DNA of 64,000 nucleotides from Fumia sp045615345 (GTDB taxonomy: Bacteria > Bacillota > Clostridia > Oscillospirales > Ruminococcaceae). Location of the stretch: positions 62,001-126,000 of the forward strand of contig JAZLER010000032.1 of assembly GCA_045615345.1 (NCBI GenBank), read 5' to 3'. This document shows positions 44,124-52,206 of the stretch, one piece after another. Position 1 is the stretch's first letter; each line of letters opens with the position of its first letter. The position numbers and the translations under genes were made by a program. The notes beneath the pieces were generated by a model, which saw only the letters and a program-made list of their open reading frames with translations, made no database searches and had not been told where the DNA came from.

Positions 44124-45502
44124 TTCTTTTTACCTTTCAAAAATGCTCCGATAACCATAATCACCGCAAAAACTATAAAATAAAACAAAACAGGGAAAGT
44201 AAAAGTACCATTGGCTTTAGCATTCATATAAGGCACGATACCATGGGCGTAAACCGCTGCAAACACCATAAAGAGGCAAGAAATTATAGCAAGTATCGGC
44301 AAAAGGAAGCGTTTTGCAAATTTTTCTTCTTTTTCTTTTTTCATCCACATAATAAAGATAGGAATATAAAACGCATAAATTGTAACGATGGGGAGCTCGG
44401 AAGAGTCAAAATTAAAAAGTCCGAACCAACCGCTTGTGAGGCTTGCACCATAAAAATAAACAAGCCACAAACTACACATAAACAGACCCCAGACAGAAGA
44501 GTTTGTTACCATATTGGTTTCCTTGTCAATCTGTTTGAACATATCGGGCTTAGGTCCCTCATCACGGCTGGCAATAGCGTACATACCGCGTGTAGTCGCT
44601 ACCATAAGGCCATTAAGCGTACCAAGACAGGAAATTACGATACAGATATTAAGAAGCATTCCGCCCACAGAACCAAAGATATTGGTAAATGCCGTAAAAG
44701 AACCTTCCTCCATCAAAACTGCATTTGAAGCACCACCTGCAACACCGATATAATAAGATACATACGCTGCAATAACAATTATCGAGCCTATAACCAAAGC
44801 GAGCGGCAGATTTTTCTTGGCATCTTTAAGCTCTGCGTTTATCGATGTGGCAATAATCCAGCCTTCATAAGCAAAAGCAGTAGCAACAATTGCCGCAAAA
44901 AGTCCTGCACTCCTGCCACCCGATACTTCGGTAACCACTGTTGTGAAGTTTTCGGGCAATGTGCCGTTAACAAGCCCCACAGTTGTGCCTATAACCGCCA
45001 TCAGAGCAATAGGAATGAGCTTTATTACAGTAGCGCTTATCTGCACTTTACCTGCAAGTTTTGGAGATAATACATTTATGGCATAAGTCCCTATAAGAAA
45101 GAACCCCGAAAGGGTAAGCACCTCTGCACCTGCAAGATTCCAGCCGAACAGAGCACCAAAATATCTTGCAGAAACCCACGCAAGTACCGAAGTCATACCG
45201 GGGTAATATATGTTCACAAGAAACCACGCAAGATAATATGCATAACCTCTGCCACAGGTTGCTTCAGCGTAATCGACAGCACCACTTACTTTTTCGTATT
45301 TTGTTGCCATCATCGCAAACTGTAATGAACAGATTATCATAAGCGCACCTGTTACAACCCATGCAACAATGCCAAGCGGCATATTTCCGCCTGTTGCAAC
45401 CAGAACACTTTGTGCTTTAAAGAAAAGGCCCGAGCCGATTACTGTTCCTACAACCATACATATTGCCATAGGCAAACCATATCTTTTATCTAATTTTTCC
45501 AT
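44120..45502 (-). CDS. APC superfamily permease
   Basis: About 460 residues, twelve hydrophobic segments. The first helix has the APC signature MAICMVVGTVIGSGLFFKAQ. ATAFAYEGWIIATSINAELK in TM6 and the following KDAKKNLPLALVIG loop fit LAT-type/amino acid permeases. Translational coupling with the rhamnosidase is unexpected for an amino acid carrier and suggests a glycoside or amino-sugar-linked substrate. The ATG at 45502 follows GAGGATGGTG. Confidence 0.88.
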   Translation of the reverse strand: MEKLDKRYGLPMAICMVVGTVIGSGLFFKAQSVLVATGGNMPLGIVAWVVTGALMIICSLQFAMMATKYEKVSGAVDYAEATCGRGYAYYLAWFLVNIYYPGMTSVLAWVSARYFGALFGWNLAGAEVLTLSGFFLIGTYAINVLSPKLAGKVQISATVIKLIPIALMAVIGTTVGLVNGTLPENFTTVVTEVSGGRSAGLFAAIVATAFAYEGWIIATSINAELKDAKKNLPLALVIGSIIVIAAYVSYYIGVAGGASNAVLMEEGSFTAFTNIFGSVGGMLLNICIVISCLGTLNGLMVATTRGMYAIASRDEGPKPDMFKQIDKETNMVTNSSVWGLFMCSLWLVYFYGASLTSGWFGLFNFDSSELPIVTIYAFYIPIFIMWMKKEKEEKFAKRFLLPILAIISCLFMVFAAVYAHGIVPYMNAKANGTFTFPVLFYFIVFAVIMVIGAFLKGKKK

Positions 45503-45524
45503 AATTATCACCATCCTCAAATCC

Positions 45525-45553
45525 ATAATACCAAAAAAATGATAGTTTGTAAA
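45525..45553 (-). promoter_or_regulatory. Promoter of the permease-rhamnosidase operon
   Basis: Minus strand: TTTACA, 17-base spacer, TATTAT with extended -10 TGG. The -35 touches the preceding terminator. Confidence 0.65.
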
Positions 45554-45589
45554 GGAAAAACGGTCAGTGAACTACTGACCGTTTTTCCT
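45553..45589 (-). terminator. Terminator after sialidase-like gene 2
   Basis: A 16-bp stem AGGAAAAACGGTCAGT with its complement and a 5-base loop. Confidence 0.85.
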
Positions 45590-45590
45590 A

Positions 45591-46805
45591 TTATTCAAAT
45601 TCACTCAAGTTAAGTCTTACAGACAATATAGATGGTTTTTCGCCTTCTGTCCAACGTCCGTAAGTTATAGCGACTATGGTATCGTCAGGAAGGATATGAA
45701 GACCTGAATATCCGCAATCCCAGGGGTGACTGTTATCTTTAAGCCTGAATTTATACTGACCTTCTTTTCCGCCTGTAAGGTCGTCATCGGTACCTACCCA
45801 CAAAACCCAGTCGCCGTAGGTTTCACCATCCTTTAACATATCCCTGAAAGCAACAACAATTCTTCCGTCACTCAATCTTCTGCAGATATGTCTGTCGCCT
45901 GTAAGCACTTTGGGCATTTCACGAAGTCCTTCGAAAGTCTCTCCGTTATCACTGCTGAACATAATAAAGGAATTATGCAAGCGTGAATTATCACGCATTA
46001 AAACCGCAAGTGTTCCATCTTTAAGCCTTATTGTGCCGGGTTCACAGATATGGGCGGTTTCGTGGGAAATAACGGGCATCGGATCGCTCCAGGTCAAACC
46101 ACCATCTTTAGTATACATCTTTTTAATTTCAAGTGATTTACCGCAATCCATATTGCTGAAATAGGCTTTATATATCATTGTACCATTATTTTCAGCGATA
46201 TTTTCATCACCGTCTAACAAAGCGGTTTCAACACATTCTCCCATACCGCCATCTTCTGCCTGATTATATGTCTTTCTTACATATTTGCTTTTTCCCTCTT
46301 CGGTATATCGCCATATTTCGTAGAAAGAGCCACCTTTTTGTGTGTGGTCTGCATCTTTGTCATCGTGAAAAAGCGCCATATATTCTCCGGGGTTTTCAAG
46401 TGCCACCACGTCACCCATCGCACAGATACCTGCGTAATCACCCATTACCTCAAGGTCGGTCCAGGTGTTACCTTCGTCTTCGGATACAGCTTTTCTCAAA
46501 GGATAAAACCCCGAAAATAAAACAATACGCTTCTTTCCGTCAGCATCAGTTGTTCTGTAAACTGTAGGAACTTCCATCGAGGTAACGAACGATTCGGGAA
46601 GATTTTGCCTTTCGCTCCAGGTGATACCTGCATCAAAGCTTTTCTTCATAACAAGACTTCCTCTGCCGTGACCCTTGGGATAAAAAGCTATGATAGTTTT
46701 GTTATCGTCAAGCATAACACTGCTGACCTGACCTAAATACACGCCATCTTCTTTATCGACTATAGTCTGCCTGAAGGTCTGGGCATCTAAATCTATAAAT
46801 TTCAT
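45591..46805 (-). CDS. Sialidase-like BNR-repeat protein 2
   Basis: 404 residues of a propeller protein with Asp boxes SFDAGITW, SEDEGNTW, TKDGGLTW and SSDNGETF. CEPGTIRLKDGTLAVLMRDN and DGRIVVAFRDM are typical of BNR sialidase-like enzymes. No signal peptide. It follows the aldolase by four bases and is probably cotranscribed with it. Activity on sialic acid is not certain; many BNR proteins of this type act on other acidic sugars. Confidence 0.7.
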   Translation of the reverse strand: MKFIDLDAQTFRQTIVDKEDGVYLGQVSSVMLDDNKTIIAFYPKGHGRGSLVMKKSFDAGITWSERQNLPESFVTSMEVPTVYRTTDADGKKRIVLFSGFYPLRKAVSEDEGNTWTDLEVMGDYAGICAMGDVVALENPGEYMALFHDDKDADHTQKGGSFYEIWRYTEEGKSKYVRKTYNQAEDGGMGECVETALLDGDENIAENNGTMIYKAYFSNMDCGKSLEIKKMYTKDGGLTWSDPMPVISHETAHICEPGTIRLKDGTLAVLMRDNSRLHNSFIMFSSDNGETFEGLREMPKVLTGDRHICRRLSDGRIVVAFRDMLKDGETYGDWVLWVGTDDDLTGGKEGQYKFRLKDNSHPWDCGYSGLHILPDDTIVAITYGRWTEGEKPSILSVRLNLSEFE

Positions 46806-46809
46806 TTTA

Positions 46810-47583
46810 TTATCTCCTGTCTTGTATTTTATTTATTGTACCGAGAGTTTCCTTGCTCTTTTTAAGGATGTAATCGTAATCAGCACCCGTTGAAATCATA
46901 TTGATTCCCATTGAATCGTATCTCTTTAAAGTTTCCTCATCGGTTGCAAAAGTGGAAACACCTACTGTTTTGCCCTCTTTTTTGAAAGCAGAAATAGCTT
47001 TTTCGGCAAGCGCTAAGTTCTCTTCACAGAATACATCCCCAAGTCTGCTTATCGAGCCTGACAAATCGTGCATTCCCAGAATACATCCGTCAAGATACGG
47101 TATTGCCGCTATCCGCGCAGCATCTTCCGCAGCACTTTTTAGCTCTATCTGCACAAAACGGCACATCTGCAAGTGCCCATTAGCATAGTAGTATTCCTCG
47201 TTTTCAGGATTATATCTTATAGCGCCCTTAGGTCCGCAACCCCTTTTTCCGTATGGCGGATATAAGGTGTATTCAAGCAACTGTTTTGCGTGCTTGCTGT
47301 CACGCACCATAGGAAAAATTATTCCGTCTATTCCCATTTCCAGAACTTTTTTCGTTATTGTCAGGTCATCTGAAGGCACTCTTACAAATACAGGAGTGTT
47401 ATCATGCTTTGACGCAAGCAGATGATGATAAACATCATTCGGCATCATACCCGTATGCTCCATATCAATCCACAAAAAATCATATCCCACAGATGACATA
47501 ATTTCACATACTATCGGATCCGATAAATTCACATGGGTTCCGCAAACTTTTTTGACAGCAGTAATTTTTTCTTTAATATTCAT
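46810..47583 (-). CDS. HpcH/HpaI family aldolase
   Basis: 257 residues, class II metal-dependent TIM barrel. Visible landmarks: FLWIDMEHTGM (metal Glu and His), FVRVPSDD, YPPYGKRGCGPKG and VQIELKSA. The usual GPxDLSxSxG loop reads LGMHDLSGSI, a small deviation. Family members cleave 2-keto-3-deoxy sugar acids such as 2-keto-3-deoxy-L-rhamnonate into pyruvate and an aldehyde. The nearby rhamnosidase makes a rhamnose-derived substrate plausible, but this is inference. Confidence 0.85.
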   Translation of the reverse strand: MNIKEKITAVKKVCGTHVNLSDPIVCEIMSSVGYDFLWIDMEHTGMMPNDVYHHLLASKHDNTPVFVRVPSDDLTITKKVLEMGIDGIIFPMVRDSKHAKQLLEYTLYPPYGKRGCGPKGAIRYNPENEEYYYANGHLQMCRFVQIELKSAAEDAARIAAIPYLDGCILGMHDLSGSISRLGDVFCEENLALAEKAISAFKKEGKTVGVSTFATDEETLKRYDSMGINMISTGADYDYILKKSKETLGTINKIQDRR

Positions 47584-47600
47584 AGTAATTGCGCCTTTCG

Positions 47601-47629
47601 TTGACAGTTTTAATTAAATAGACTATAAT
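47601..47629 (+). promoter_or_regulatory. Consensus SigA promoter of the third AraC gene
   Basis: Perfect TTGACA, 17-base spacer, perfect TATAAT, facing away from the aldolase gene. Confidence 0.8.
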
Positions 47630-47665
47630 TATTTTAGTTTTTATATTCCGAAAAATCAAGAAAGG

Positions 47666-48574
47666 ATGCCGACATATATTTTTCAGGTATGTCGTATTTT
47701 TCCAATAATGAGTACAAATAGAAACGCTTTGCAAAGCTATCATATTCTGAGCAATCGCAAGCTCGGACTATTATGCCAGTTTATTATCAAGGAAAATTTC
47801 AGCGATGGCAATATCTACAGTGACCATTACCATTTTCACTCGACATATGAAGTACACGTTGCCATAAAAGGGCAGACTAACATTATGATTGAGGATGACA
47901 CCATTCTTTTAAACGAAGGTGATATCTGCATAATTCCGCCCGATACCGTCCATTACGTTTATAAAACGGAAGACTCCCACAAAACAGGGTTTCGGTTTAC
48001 CTTTTCGGCTTTATCAAAACATTCCGCAGAACTTTACAAACTTTTTGAGCACTCTTTCGGGTCGGTCAAAGACTATTTCATAATCAAAAACCATGATATT
48101 TACAAGAAATATCTGAGTGTTGCCTGTGATCTCGCATCCGAGTCGGTTCAGGACTTTGTAATTGCAGAAATGCTTTTCCTGTCACTTTATGAAATTGCAA
48201 CTGTTATGGATGGCACTAACGAAATAGGTGATCACGAAGAAAATCACTCCCTCATTATTTTATCCGAACGGATAGAGGAATTTATCTCCGCAAACTACAA
48301 CAGAAAACTTTATCTTGAAGAACTGGCGGATCATCTACATTTGAGCAAACGACAGACAGAACGCATTATTAAAAAGATTTTCAATACCTCTTTTAACGAA
48401 CTTCTTAACAAGAAACGTCTGATGATTGCTAAATTTATGCTGAAAAACACCACACTTGCGGTTGATGAAATTTCACAGCAACTTGCCTTTGCGGATAAAA
48501 GTTATTTTTACCATAAGTTCAGGGAGGCTTTTTCAGTAACTCCAGGAACATACAGAAAAAACGCAAACAAATGA
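47666..48574 (+). CDS. AraC family regulator divergent from aldolase operon
   Basis: Up to 302 residues. The cupin sensor (YHFHSTYEVHVAIKGQTNI followed by LNEGDICIIPPDTVHYV) precedes a complete two-HTH domain: LYLEELADHLHLSKRQTERI and LAVDEISQQLAFADKSYFYH, ending VTPGTYRKN. The start is unclear: the ATG at 47666 abuts the SD-like AAGAAAGG, while the ATG at 47708 has no SD. It lies divergent to the aldolase/sialidase-like operon, whose own promoter is weak, and likely activates it. Confidence 0.88.
   Translation: MPTYIFQVCRIFPIMSTNRNALQSYHILSNRKLGLLCQFIIKENFSDGNIYSDHYHFHSTYEVHVAIKGQTNIMIEDDTILLNEGDICIIPPDTVHYVYKTEDSHKTGFRFTFSALSKHSAELYKLFEHSFGSVKDYFIIKNHDIYKKYLSVACDLASESVQDFVIAEMLFLSLYEIATVMDGTNEIGDHEENHSLIILSERIEEFISANYNRKLYLEELADHLHLSKRQTERIIKKIFNTSFNELLNKKRLMIAKFMLKNTTLAVDEISQQLAFADKSYFYHKFREAFSVTPGTYRKNANK
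47670..47694. promoter_or_regulatory. Inverted repeat CGACATA-N11-TATGTCG
   Basis: Lies just downstream of the RNA start of the AraC gene, at its annotated 5' end. Its half-site matches the palindrome at 40634-40655. Confidence 0.45.
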
Positions 48575-48595
48575 AGCTTTGTAAAGAAAAAAGAC

Positions 48596-48613
48596 GTAAA
48601 ACGGTGGTTTTAC
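48596..48613. terminator. Weak hairpin between convergent genes
   Basis: GTAAAAC-N4-GTTTTAC without a clear T run. It may end transcription of the AraC gene or the small membrane protein gene. Confidence 0.35.
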
Positions 48614-48616
48614 ATC

Positions 48617-48859
48617 TCATATAACTGACACATAGGTATTGTATACCGTAACCGCAAGCAAAAATATCCCCAATAATAAATAATAAAGTGATGATTTTTT
48701 ATGTCCTTTAATTTTATTTTCTTTTGAAGTAATAAATATTGTAACAGTAAAGCACAAAAACGTTATCGGCATTGTAATATCGTAAGAAACCGCCTTTGTT
48801 ATTCCTAAAGCCGCAAAAGCTACAGTTAAAGCTGAGAAAAACAGTTTTAAATTATGCAT
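48617..48859 (-). CDS. Small membrane protein of unknown function
   Basis: 80 residues with three hydrophobic segments (about 5-24, 28-44, 57-78) and a basic loop KENKIKGHKKSS between the last two. No catalytic motif is visible and I do not recognise the family with certainty. The SD AAGGGGTG and a good promoter (48889-48917) support it as a real single-gene unit. Confidence 0.65.
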   Translation of the reverse strand: MHNLKLFFSALTVAFAALGITKAVSYDITMPITFLCFTVTIFITSKENKIKGHKKSSLYYLLLGIFLLAVTVYNTYVSVI

Positions 48860-48888
48860 ATCAGCACCCCTTGTGTCTTATTTATTAA

Positions 48889-48917
48889 ATTATAGCATTT
48901 TTTATAAAGCAGTTCAA
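48889..48917 (-). promoter_or_regulatory. Promoter of the small membrane protein gene
   Basis: Minus strand: TTGAAC, 17-base spacer, TATAAT with extended -10 TGC. Confidence 0.7.
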
Positions 48918-48921
48918 TATA

Positions 48922-48946
48922 AAAAAGACACCGTTTGGTGTTTTTC
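48922..48946. terminator. Hairpin terminator
   Basis: A short GACACC/GGTGTT stem with flanking A and T runs, upstream of the small membrane protein promoter. It could end transcripts arriving from element B. Confidence 0.6.
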
Positions 48947-48990
48947 TCTCTTATAGGTTTTGTTGTAATCATAACCACAGTAAGTCCAGG

Positions 48991-49229
48991 TCACTAAAAA
49001 TATGCCACCGGCATATTTTTTATACGCTCCCTCCGAATCCACCTTGACGGAGATTTTAGTGATATTGTGCCTACGGCACAGTGATATTTTTGCTATGCGA
49101 AAGTGATATTGAAACCTGCGGTTTCAGTGATATTATATTCGCCATAGAACTGGGCGAAGCCCAATATCACTCGGCGTTAGCCGAATATCACTGCGAAGCA
49201 ATATAACTCACCGTAAGGCGAATATAACT
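48991..49229. repeat. Branched palindromic repeat element B (AGTGATATT/AATATCACT)
   Basis: Four left words AGTGATATT (49058, 49080, 49102, 49126) face four right words (AATATCACT at 49163 and 49184; AATATAACT at 49200 and 49221). Short hairpins lie between words: TGTGCC-tac-GGCACA, GAAACC-tgc-GGTTTC, TCGGC-gtta-GCCGA, TGC-gaa-GCA, and a central TTCGCC/GGCGAA. An outer pair CACTAAAA (about 48992) and TTTTAGTG (49054) flanks a further hairpin. No gene is present here. The element adjoins the terminator of the tRNA cluster. Confidence 0.75.
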
Positions 49230-49263
49230 GAAAAAGACGATTGCGAAAGCAATCTTCTTTTTC
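49230..49263 (-). terminator. Terminator of the tRNA Pro-Thr-Tyr cluster
   Basis: A 15-bp stem GAAAAAGACGATTGC with its near-complement around loop GAAA. Confidence 0.85.
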
Positions 49264-49264
49264 T

Positions 49265-49350
49265 TGGTGGGCGAGGGTGGATTCGGACCACCGAAGCAAT
49301 GATGCAACAGATTTACAGTCTGCCCCCTTTGGCCACTCGGGAACTCGCCC
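49265..49350 (-). tRNA. tRNA-Tyr (anticodon GUA)
   Basis: 86 bases with a long variable arm. Acceptor GGGCGAG/CTCGCCC, anticodon loop CTGTAAA, discriminator A and encoded CCA. Confidence 0.95.
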
Positions 49351-49374
49351 AAATATTAAATTAAAAGAAAAAAA

Positions 49375-49450
49375 TGGAGCTGGTGGACGGACTCGAACCC
49401 CCGACCTGCTGATTACAAATCAGCTGCTCTACCAACTGAGCTACACCAGC
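49375..49450 (-). tRNA. tRNA-Thr (anticodon UGU)
   Basis: 76 bases. Acceptor GCTGGTG/CACCAGC, anticodon arm GCTGA-TTTGTAA-TCAGC, encoded CCA. Same acceptor as the tRNA-Thr(CGU) at 27038. Confidence 0.95.
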
Positions 49451-49463
49451 GCTTATATTTTCT

Positions 49464-49540
49464 TGGTCGGGGCGACAGGACTCGAACCTGCGGCATCTTG
49501 GTCCCAAACCAAGCACTCTACCAAACTGAGCTACGCCCCG
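49464..49540 (-). tRNA. tRNA-Pro (anticodon UGG)
   Basis: 77 bases. Acceptor CGGGGCG/CGCCCCG, anticodon arm CTTGG-TTTGGGA-CCAAG, encoded CCA. First gene of the three-tRNA transcript. Confidence 0.95.
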
Positions 49541-49573
49541 TTTTTGGTGGCTTGTCATTATCGACAGCTTTTA

Positions 49574-49602
49574 TAGTTTACCATATAGCAAACCATTTGT
49601 CA
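49574..49602 (-). promoter_or_regulatory. Promoter of the tRNA cluster
   Basis: Minus strand: TTGACA, 17-base spacer, TAAACT with extended -10 TGG, about 30 bases before tRNA-Pro. Confidence 0.75.
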
Positions 49603-49642
49603 AGCTTTTTTTCAAAAAAAATATATTTTTTTGAAAAAAATT

Positions 49643-49669
49643 AAGCCCGAGGGTTTTCCTCGGGCTTTT
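49643..49669 (-). terminator. Terminator of pckG
   Basis: Stem AAGCCCGAGG/CCTCGGGCTT with a 5-base loop, placed just after the pckG stop on the minus strand. Confidence 0.85.
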
Positions 49670-49678
49670 AATCGCAAA

Positions 49679-51457
49679 TTATGCAAGTCTTGCTTTCATA
49701 TCCTCAAGCTGTTTTGCCATTTCTTTGGGGAGTCTGTCGCCGAATTTTGCATAGAATTCTTCGATGCCTTTAGCATCTTCCATCCAGAGATCTTTATCAA
49801 CGCTCAAGAGGTCTTTGATTGTATCAACAGAGATATCAAGGCCTTCGATGTTGATGTCCTCAGGTTTGGGTTCGTAACCGATTGCAGTTTCAACTGCATC
49901 AGCTTCGCCGTCACAACGGCTGAGAATCCACATAAGAACACGCATATTGTCGCCGAATCCGGGCCAGATAAAGTGACCTTCGTCATCTGTTCTGAACCAG
50001 TTTACATTGAACACTTTGGGAGCTTTGTCGCCAAGTTTTTTACCCATTTCGAGCCAGTGTGCCCAGTAGTCACCCATATTGTAACCACAGAAAGGAAGCA
50101 TAGCCATGGGGTCACGACGAACTACACCAACTGCACCGGCAGCTGCAGCTGTTGTTTCGGAAGCCATGATAGAACCTACGAATACACCGTGTTCCCAGTC
50201 AAAGGACTGATATACCAAAGGAGCTGTTTTTGCGCGTCTGCCGCCGAATACGATAGCAGAAATCGGAACACCTGTAGGATTATCAAATTCCTTACTGATG
50301 CAAGGACAGTTTTTAGCAGGAGCTGTAAATCTGGAGTTAGGATGAGCAAGTTTATTGCCGTCAGCAACATATTCAGGGCCATTTACTTTAGCACCTTTCC
50401 ATTCAGTTGCATTAACGGGAGGATTCTTGTCAAGGCCTTCCCACCATACAGTCATATCATCATCGTTGATAGCAACGTTTGTGAAGATTGTGCCCTTTTC
50501 AGTAGAACGAAGAGCATTGGGGTTGGATTTGAGGTTTGTACCGGGAGCAACACCGAAGAAACCATTTTCGGGGTTGATAGCCCAAAGACGACCGTCATCA
50601 CCCTGACGAAGCCAAGCGATATCGTCACCTACTGTCCATACTTTATAACCCTTCTTAGCGTAAACTTCGGGGGGAATAAGCATAGCGAGGTTTGTTTTAC
50701 CGCAAGCAGAGGGGAAAGCGGCACAGATGTATTTAACTTCACCTTCAGGATTTTCGATACCGAGGATAAGCATATGCTCAGCCATCCAGCCTTCGTTTTT
50801 ACCCTGATAGGAAGCAATTCTCAAAGCGAAACATTTCTTACCGAGCAAAACGTTTCCGCCGTATGCAGAGTTGATAGAGCAGATTGTGTTTTCTTCGGGG
50901 AAATGAACGATATAACGTTTTTCGGGATCAACATCAGCTTTGGAGTGCAAGCCACGAACGAAGTCGTTGGATTCGTCACCGAGCTGTACAAAAGCCTGTT
51001 TACCCATACGAGTCATGATGTCCATATTGAGTACAACATAGATAGAGTCAGTTACTTCAACGCCCACTTTGGACATTTTGGAACCGATGGGACCCATGGA
51101 GTAAGGAATAACATACATTGTTCTTCCTTTCATAACACCATCATACATAGGGTCAAGCATTGCATGCATTTCTTTGGGATCTTTCCAGTTGTTTGTGGGA
51201 CCTGCGTCCTCTTTGTTTGTGGAGCAGATGAATGTACGGTCTTCCACACGAGCAACATCATTGGGAAGAGTTCTGTGGTACAAGCATCCGGGAAGTTTTT
51301 CCTGGTTGAGTTCGATCATTTCGCCTGTGGAGATAGCTTCTTTCTTCAAGCCATCAAGCTGTTCATCACTGCCATCGATCCATACAACCTTATCGGGTTT
51401 GCAGAGAGCTACCATTTCGTCTACCCACTGCAATACATTTTTGTTATTGGTAAGCAT
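49679..51457 (-). CDS. pckG: Phosphoenolpyruvate carboxykinase (GTP)
   Basis: About 592 residues of the GTP-dependent PEPCK family, which interconverts oxaloacetate and PEP. The P-loop is FPSACGKTNLAMLIP and the FGGRRAKTAPLVYQSFDW block with the GTP-family arginines is intact. In anaerobes it often runs in the carboxylating direction. The ATG at 51457 has AAAGGGG upstream; the frame extends to 51475. A TTGACA near 51520 may belong to its promoter. Confidence 0.96.
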   Translation of the reverse strand: MLTNNKNVLQWVDEMVALCKPDKVVWIDGSDEQLDGLKKEAISTGEMIELNQEKLPGCLYHRTLPNDVARVEDRTFICSTNKEDAGPTNNWKDPKEMHAMLDPMYDGVMKGRTMYVIPYSMGPIGSKMSKVGVEVTDSIYVVLNMDIMTRMGKQAFVQLGDESNDFVRGLHSKADVDPEKRYIVHFPEENTICSINSAYGGNVLLGKKCFALRIASYQGKNEGWMAEHMLILGIENPEGEVKYICAAFPSACGKTNLAMLIPPEVYAKKGYKVWTVGDDIAWLRQGDDGRLWAINPENGFFGVAPGTNLKSNPNALRSTEKGTIFTNVAINDDDMTVWWEGLDKNPPVNATEWKGAKVNGPEYVADGNKLAHPNSRFTAPAKNCPCISKEFDNPTGVPISAIVFGGRRAKTAPLVYQSFDWEHGVFVGSIMASETTAAAAGAVGVVRRDPMAMLPFCGYNMGDYWAHWLEMGKKLGDKAPKVFNVNWFRTDDEGHFIWPGFGDNMRVLMWILSRCDGEADAVETAIGYEPKPEDINIEGLDISVDTIKDLLSVDKDLWMEDAKGIEEFYAKFGDRLPKEMAKQLEDMKARLA

Positions 51458-51597
51458 TTTATTTACCCCTTTCACTTATATATTCGAAAATTACCAATTT
51501 TCCACAAATATTATTTTATTATATAATTGTCAAAAAATCAATAGCTAAATCGTTAATAAAACTACATTTTTTATACTTGAAGTATATTTTGCTAAGA

Positions 51598-52197
51598 TTA
51601 TACAGTTTTAATGGTTGCTTTTTCGATTTTTACTTCTTCGTAAGGCTTATCGGCATAGTCAACACGGAGTGCCGCAATTTTATTAACCACATCCATACCA
51701 TTTATAACCTGACCAAAAACAGTATGCGCACCATCAAGCCAGGGAGTACCGCCTTTTTCGAGATACATTTCTTTTACATCGGGCGGTAACACTTTGCCCT
51801 GACGCTCAAGCATTGTAAAAAGGCGTTTGTCCATTGTTTCAGGGCCTGCCTGAACTATAAAGAACTGGCTTCCGTTTGTGTTGGGACCTGCATTTGCCAT
51901 CGAAAGGGCACCACAGAAGTTTCTTGCCTCATCGGAAAACTCATCTTCAAAAGAATGACCCCAGATACTTTCGCCACCCATACCTGTTCCGGTAGGGTCA
52001 CCGCCCTGAATCATAAAATCTTTGATAACCCTATGGAAAATGATGCCGTCATAATAGCCTTTTTCGATAAGTCCCACGAAGTTTTCCACGGTTTTTGGAG
52101 CAACTTCGGGGAAAAGCAAAACCTCAATTGTTCCCATATTTGTTTCTAAAACTGCAATTTTGTCGTCTTTTTTTGTTTCTCTGAAATTTACCATCAT
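51598..52197 (-). CDS. Cyclophilin-type peptidyl-prolyl isomerase, cytoplasmic
   Basis: 199 residues. Active-site blocks are IIFHRVIKDFMIQGGDPTGT (Arg, Phe and Gln) and ALSMANAGPNTNGSQFFI, all intact. A 25-residue insert (MLERQGKVLPPDVKEMYLEK region) between the core strands is unusual. It lies 9 bases after the lipoprotein cyclophilin gene in the same direction. Confidence 0.93.
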   Translation of the reverse strand: MMVNFRETKKDDKIAVLETNMGTIEVLLFPEVAPKTVENFVGLIEKGYYDGIIFHRVIKDFMIQGGDPTGTGMGGESIWGHSFEDEFSDEARNFCGALSMANAGPNTNGSQFFIVQAGPETMDKRLFTMLERQGKVLPPDVKEMYLEKGGTPWLDGAHTVFGQVINGMDVVNKIAALRVDYADKPYEEVKIEKATIKTV

Positions 52198-52206
52198 AAT
52201 TCTCCT

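Noticed and set aside
43690..44728. Plus-strand frames opposite the rhamnosidase and permease
   Set aside because: Antisense shadows without SD or family features.
48991..49229. CRISPR array or tandem terminators
   Set aside because: Words are 9 bases, half of them inverted, with irregular spacing; most of the hairpins have no T run.
49241..49576. Short frames over the tRNA cluster
   Set aside because: They are translations of tRNA genes; the cloverleafs with encoded CCA explain the sequence.
49631..51526. Open frame of 631 codons on the plus strand
   Set aside because: It lies fully antisense to pckG, whose motifs are intact. The composition (Phe, Cys, Ser, His rich) is what an antisense frame of a biased gene gives, and there is no SD.
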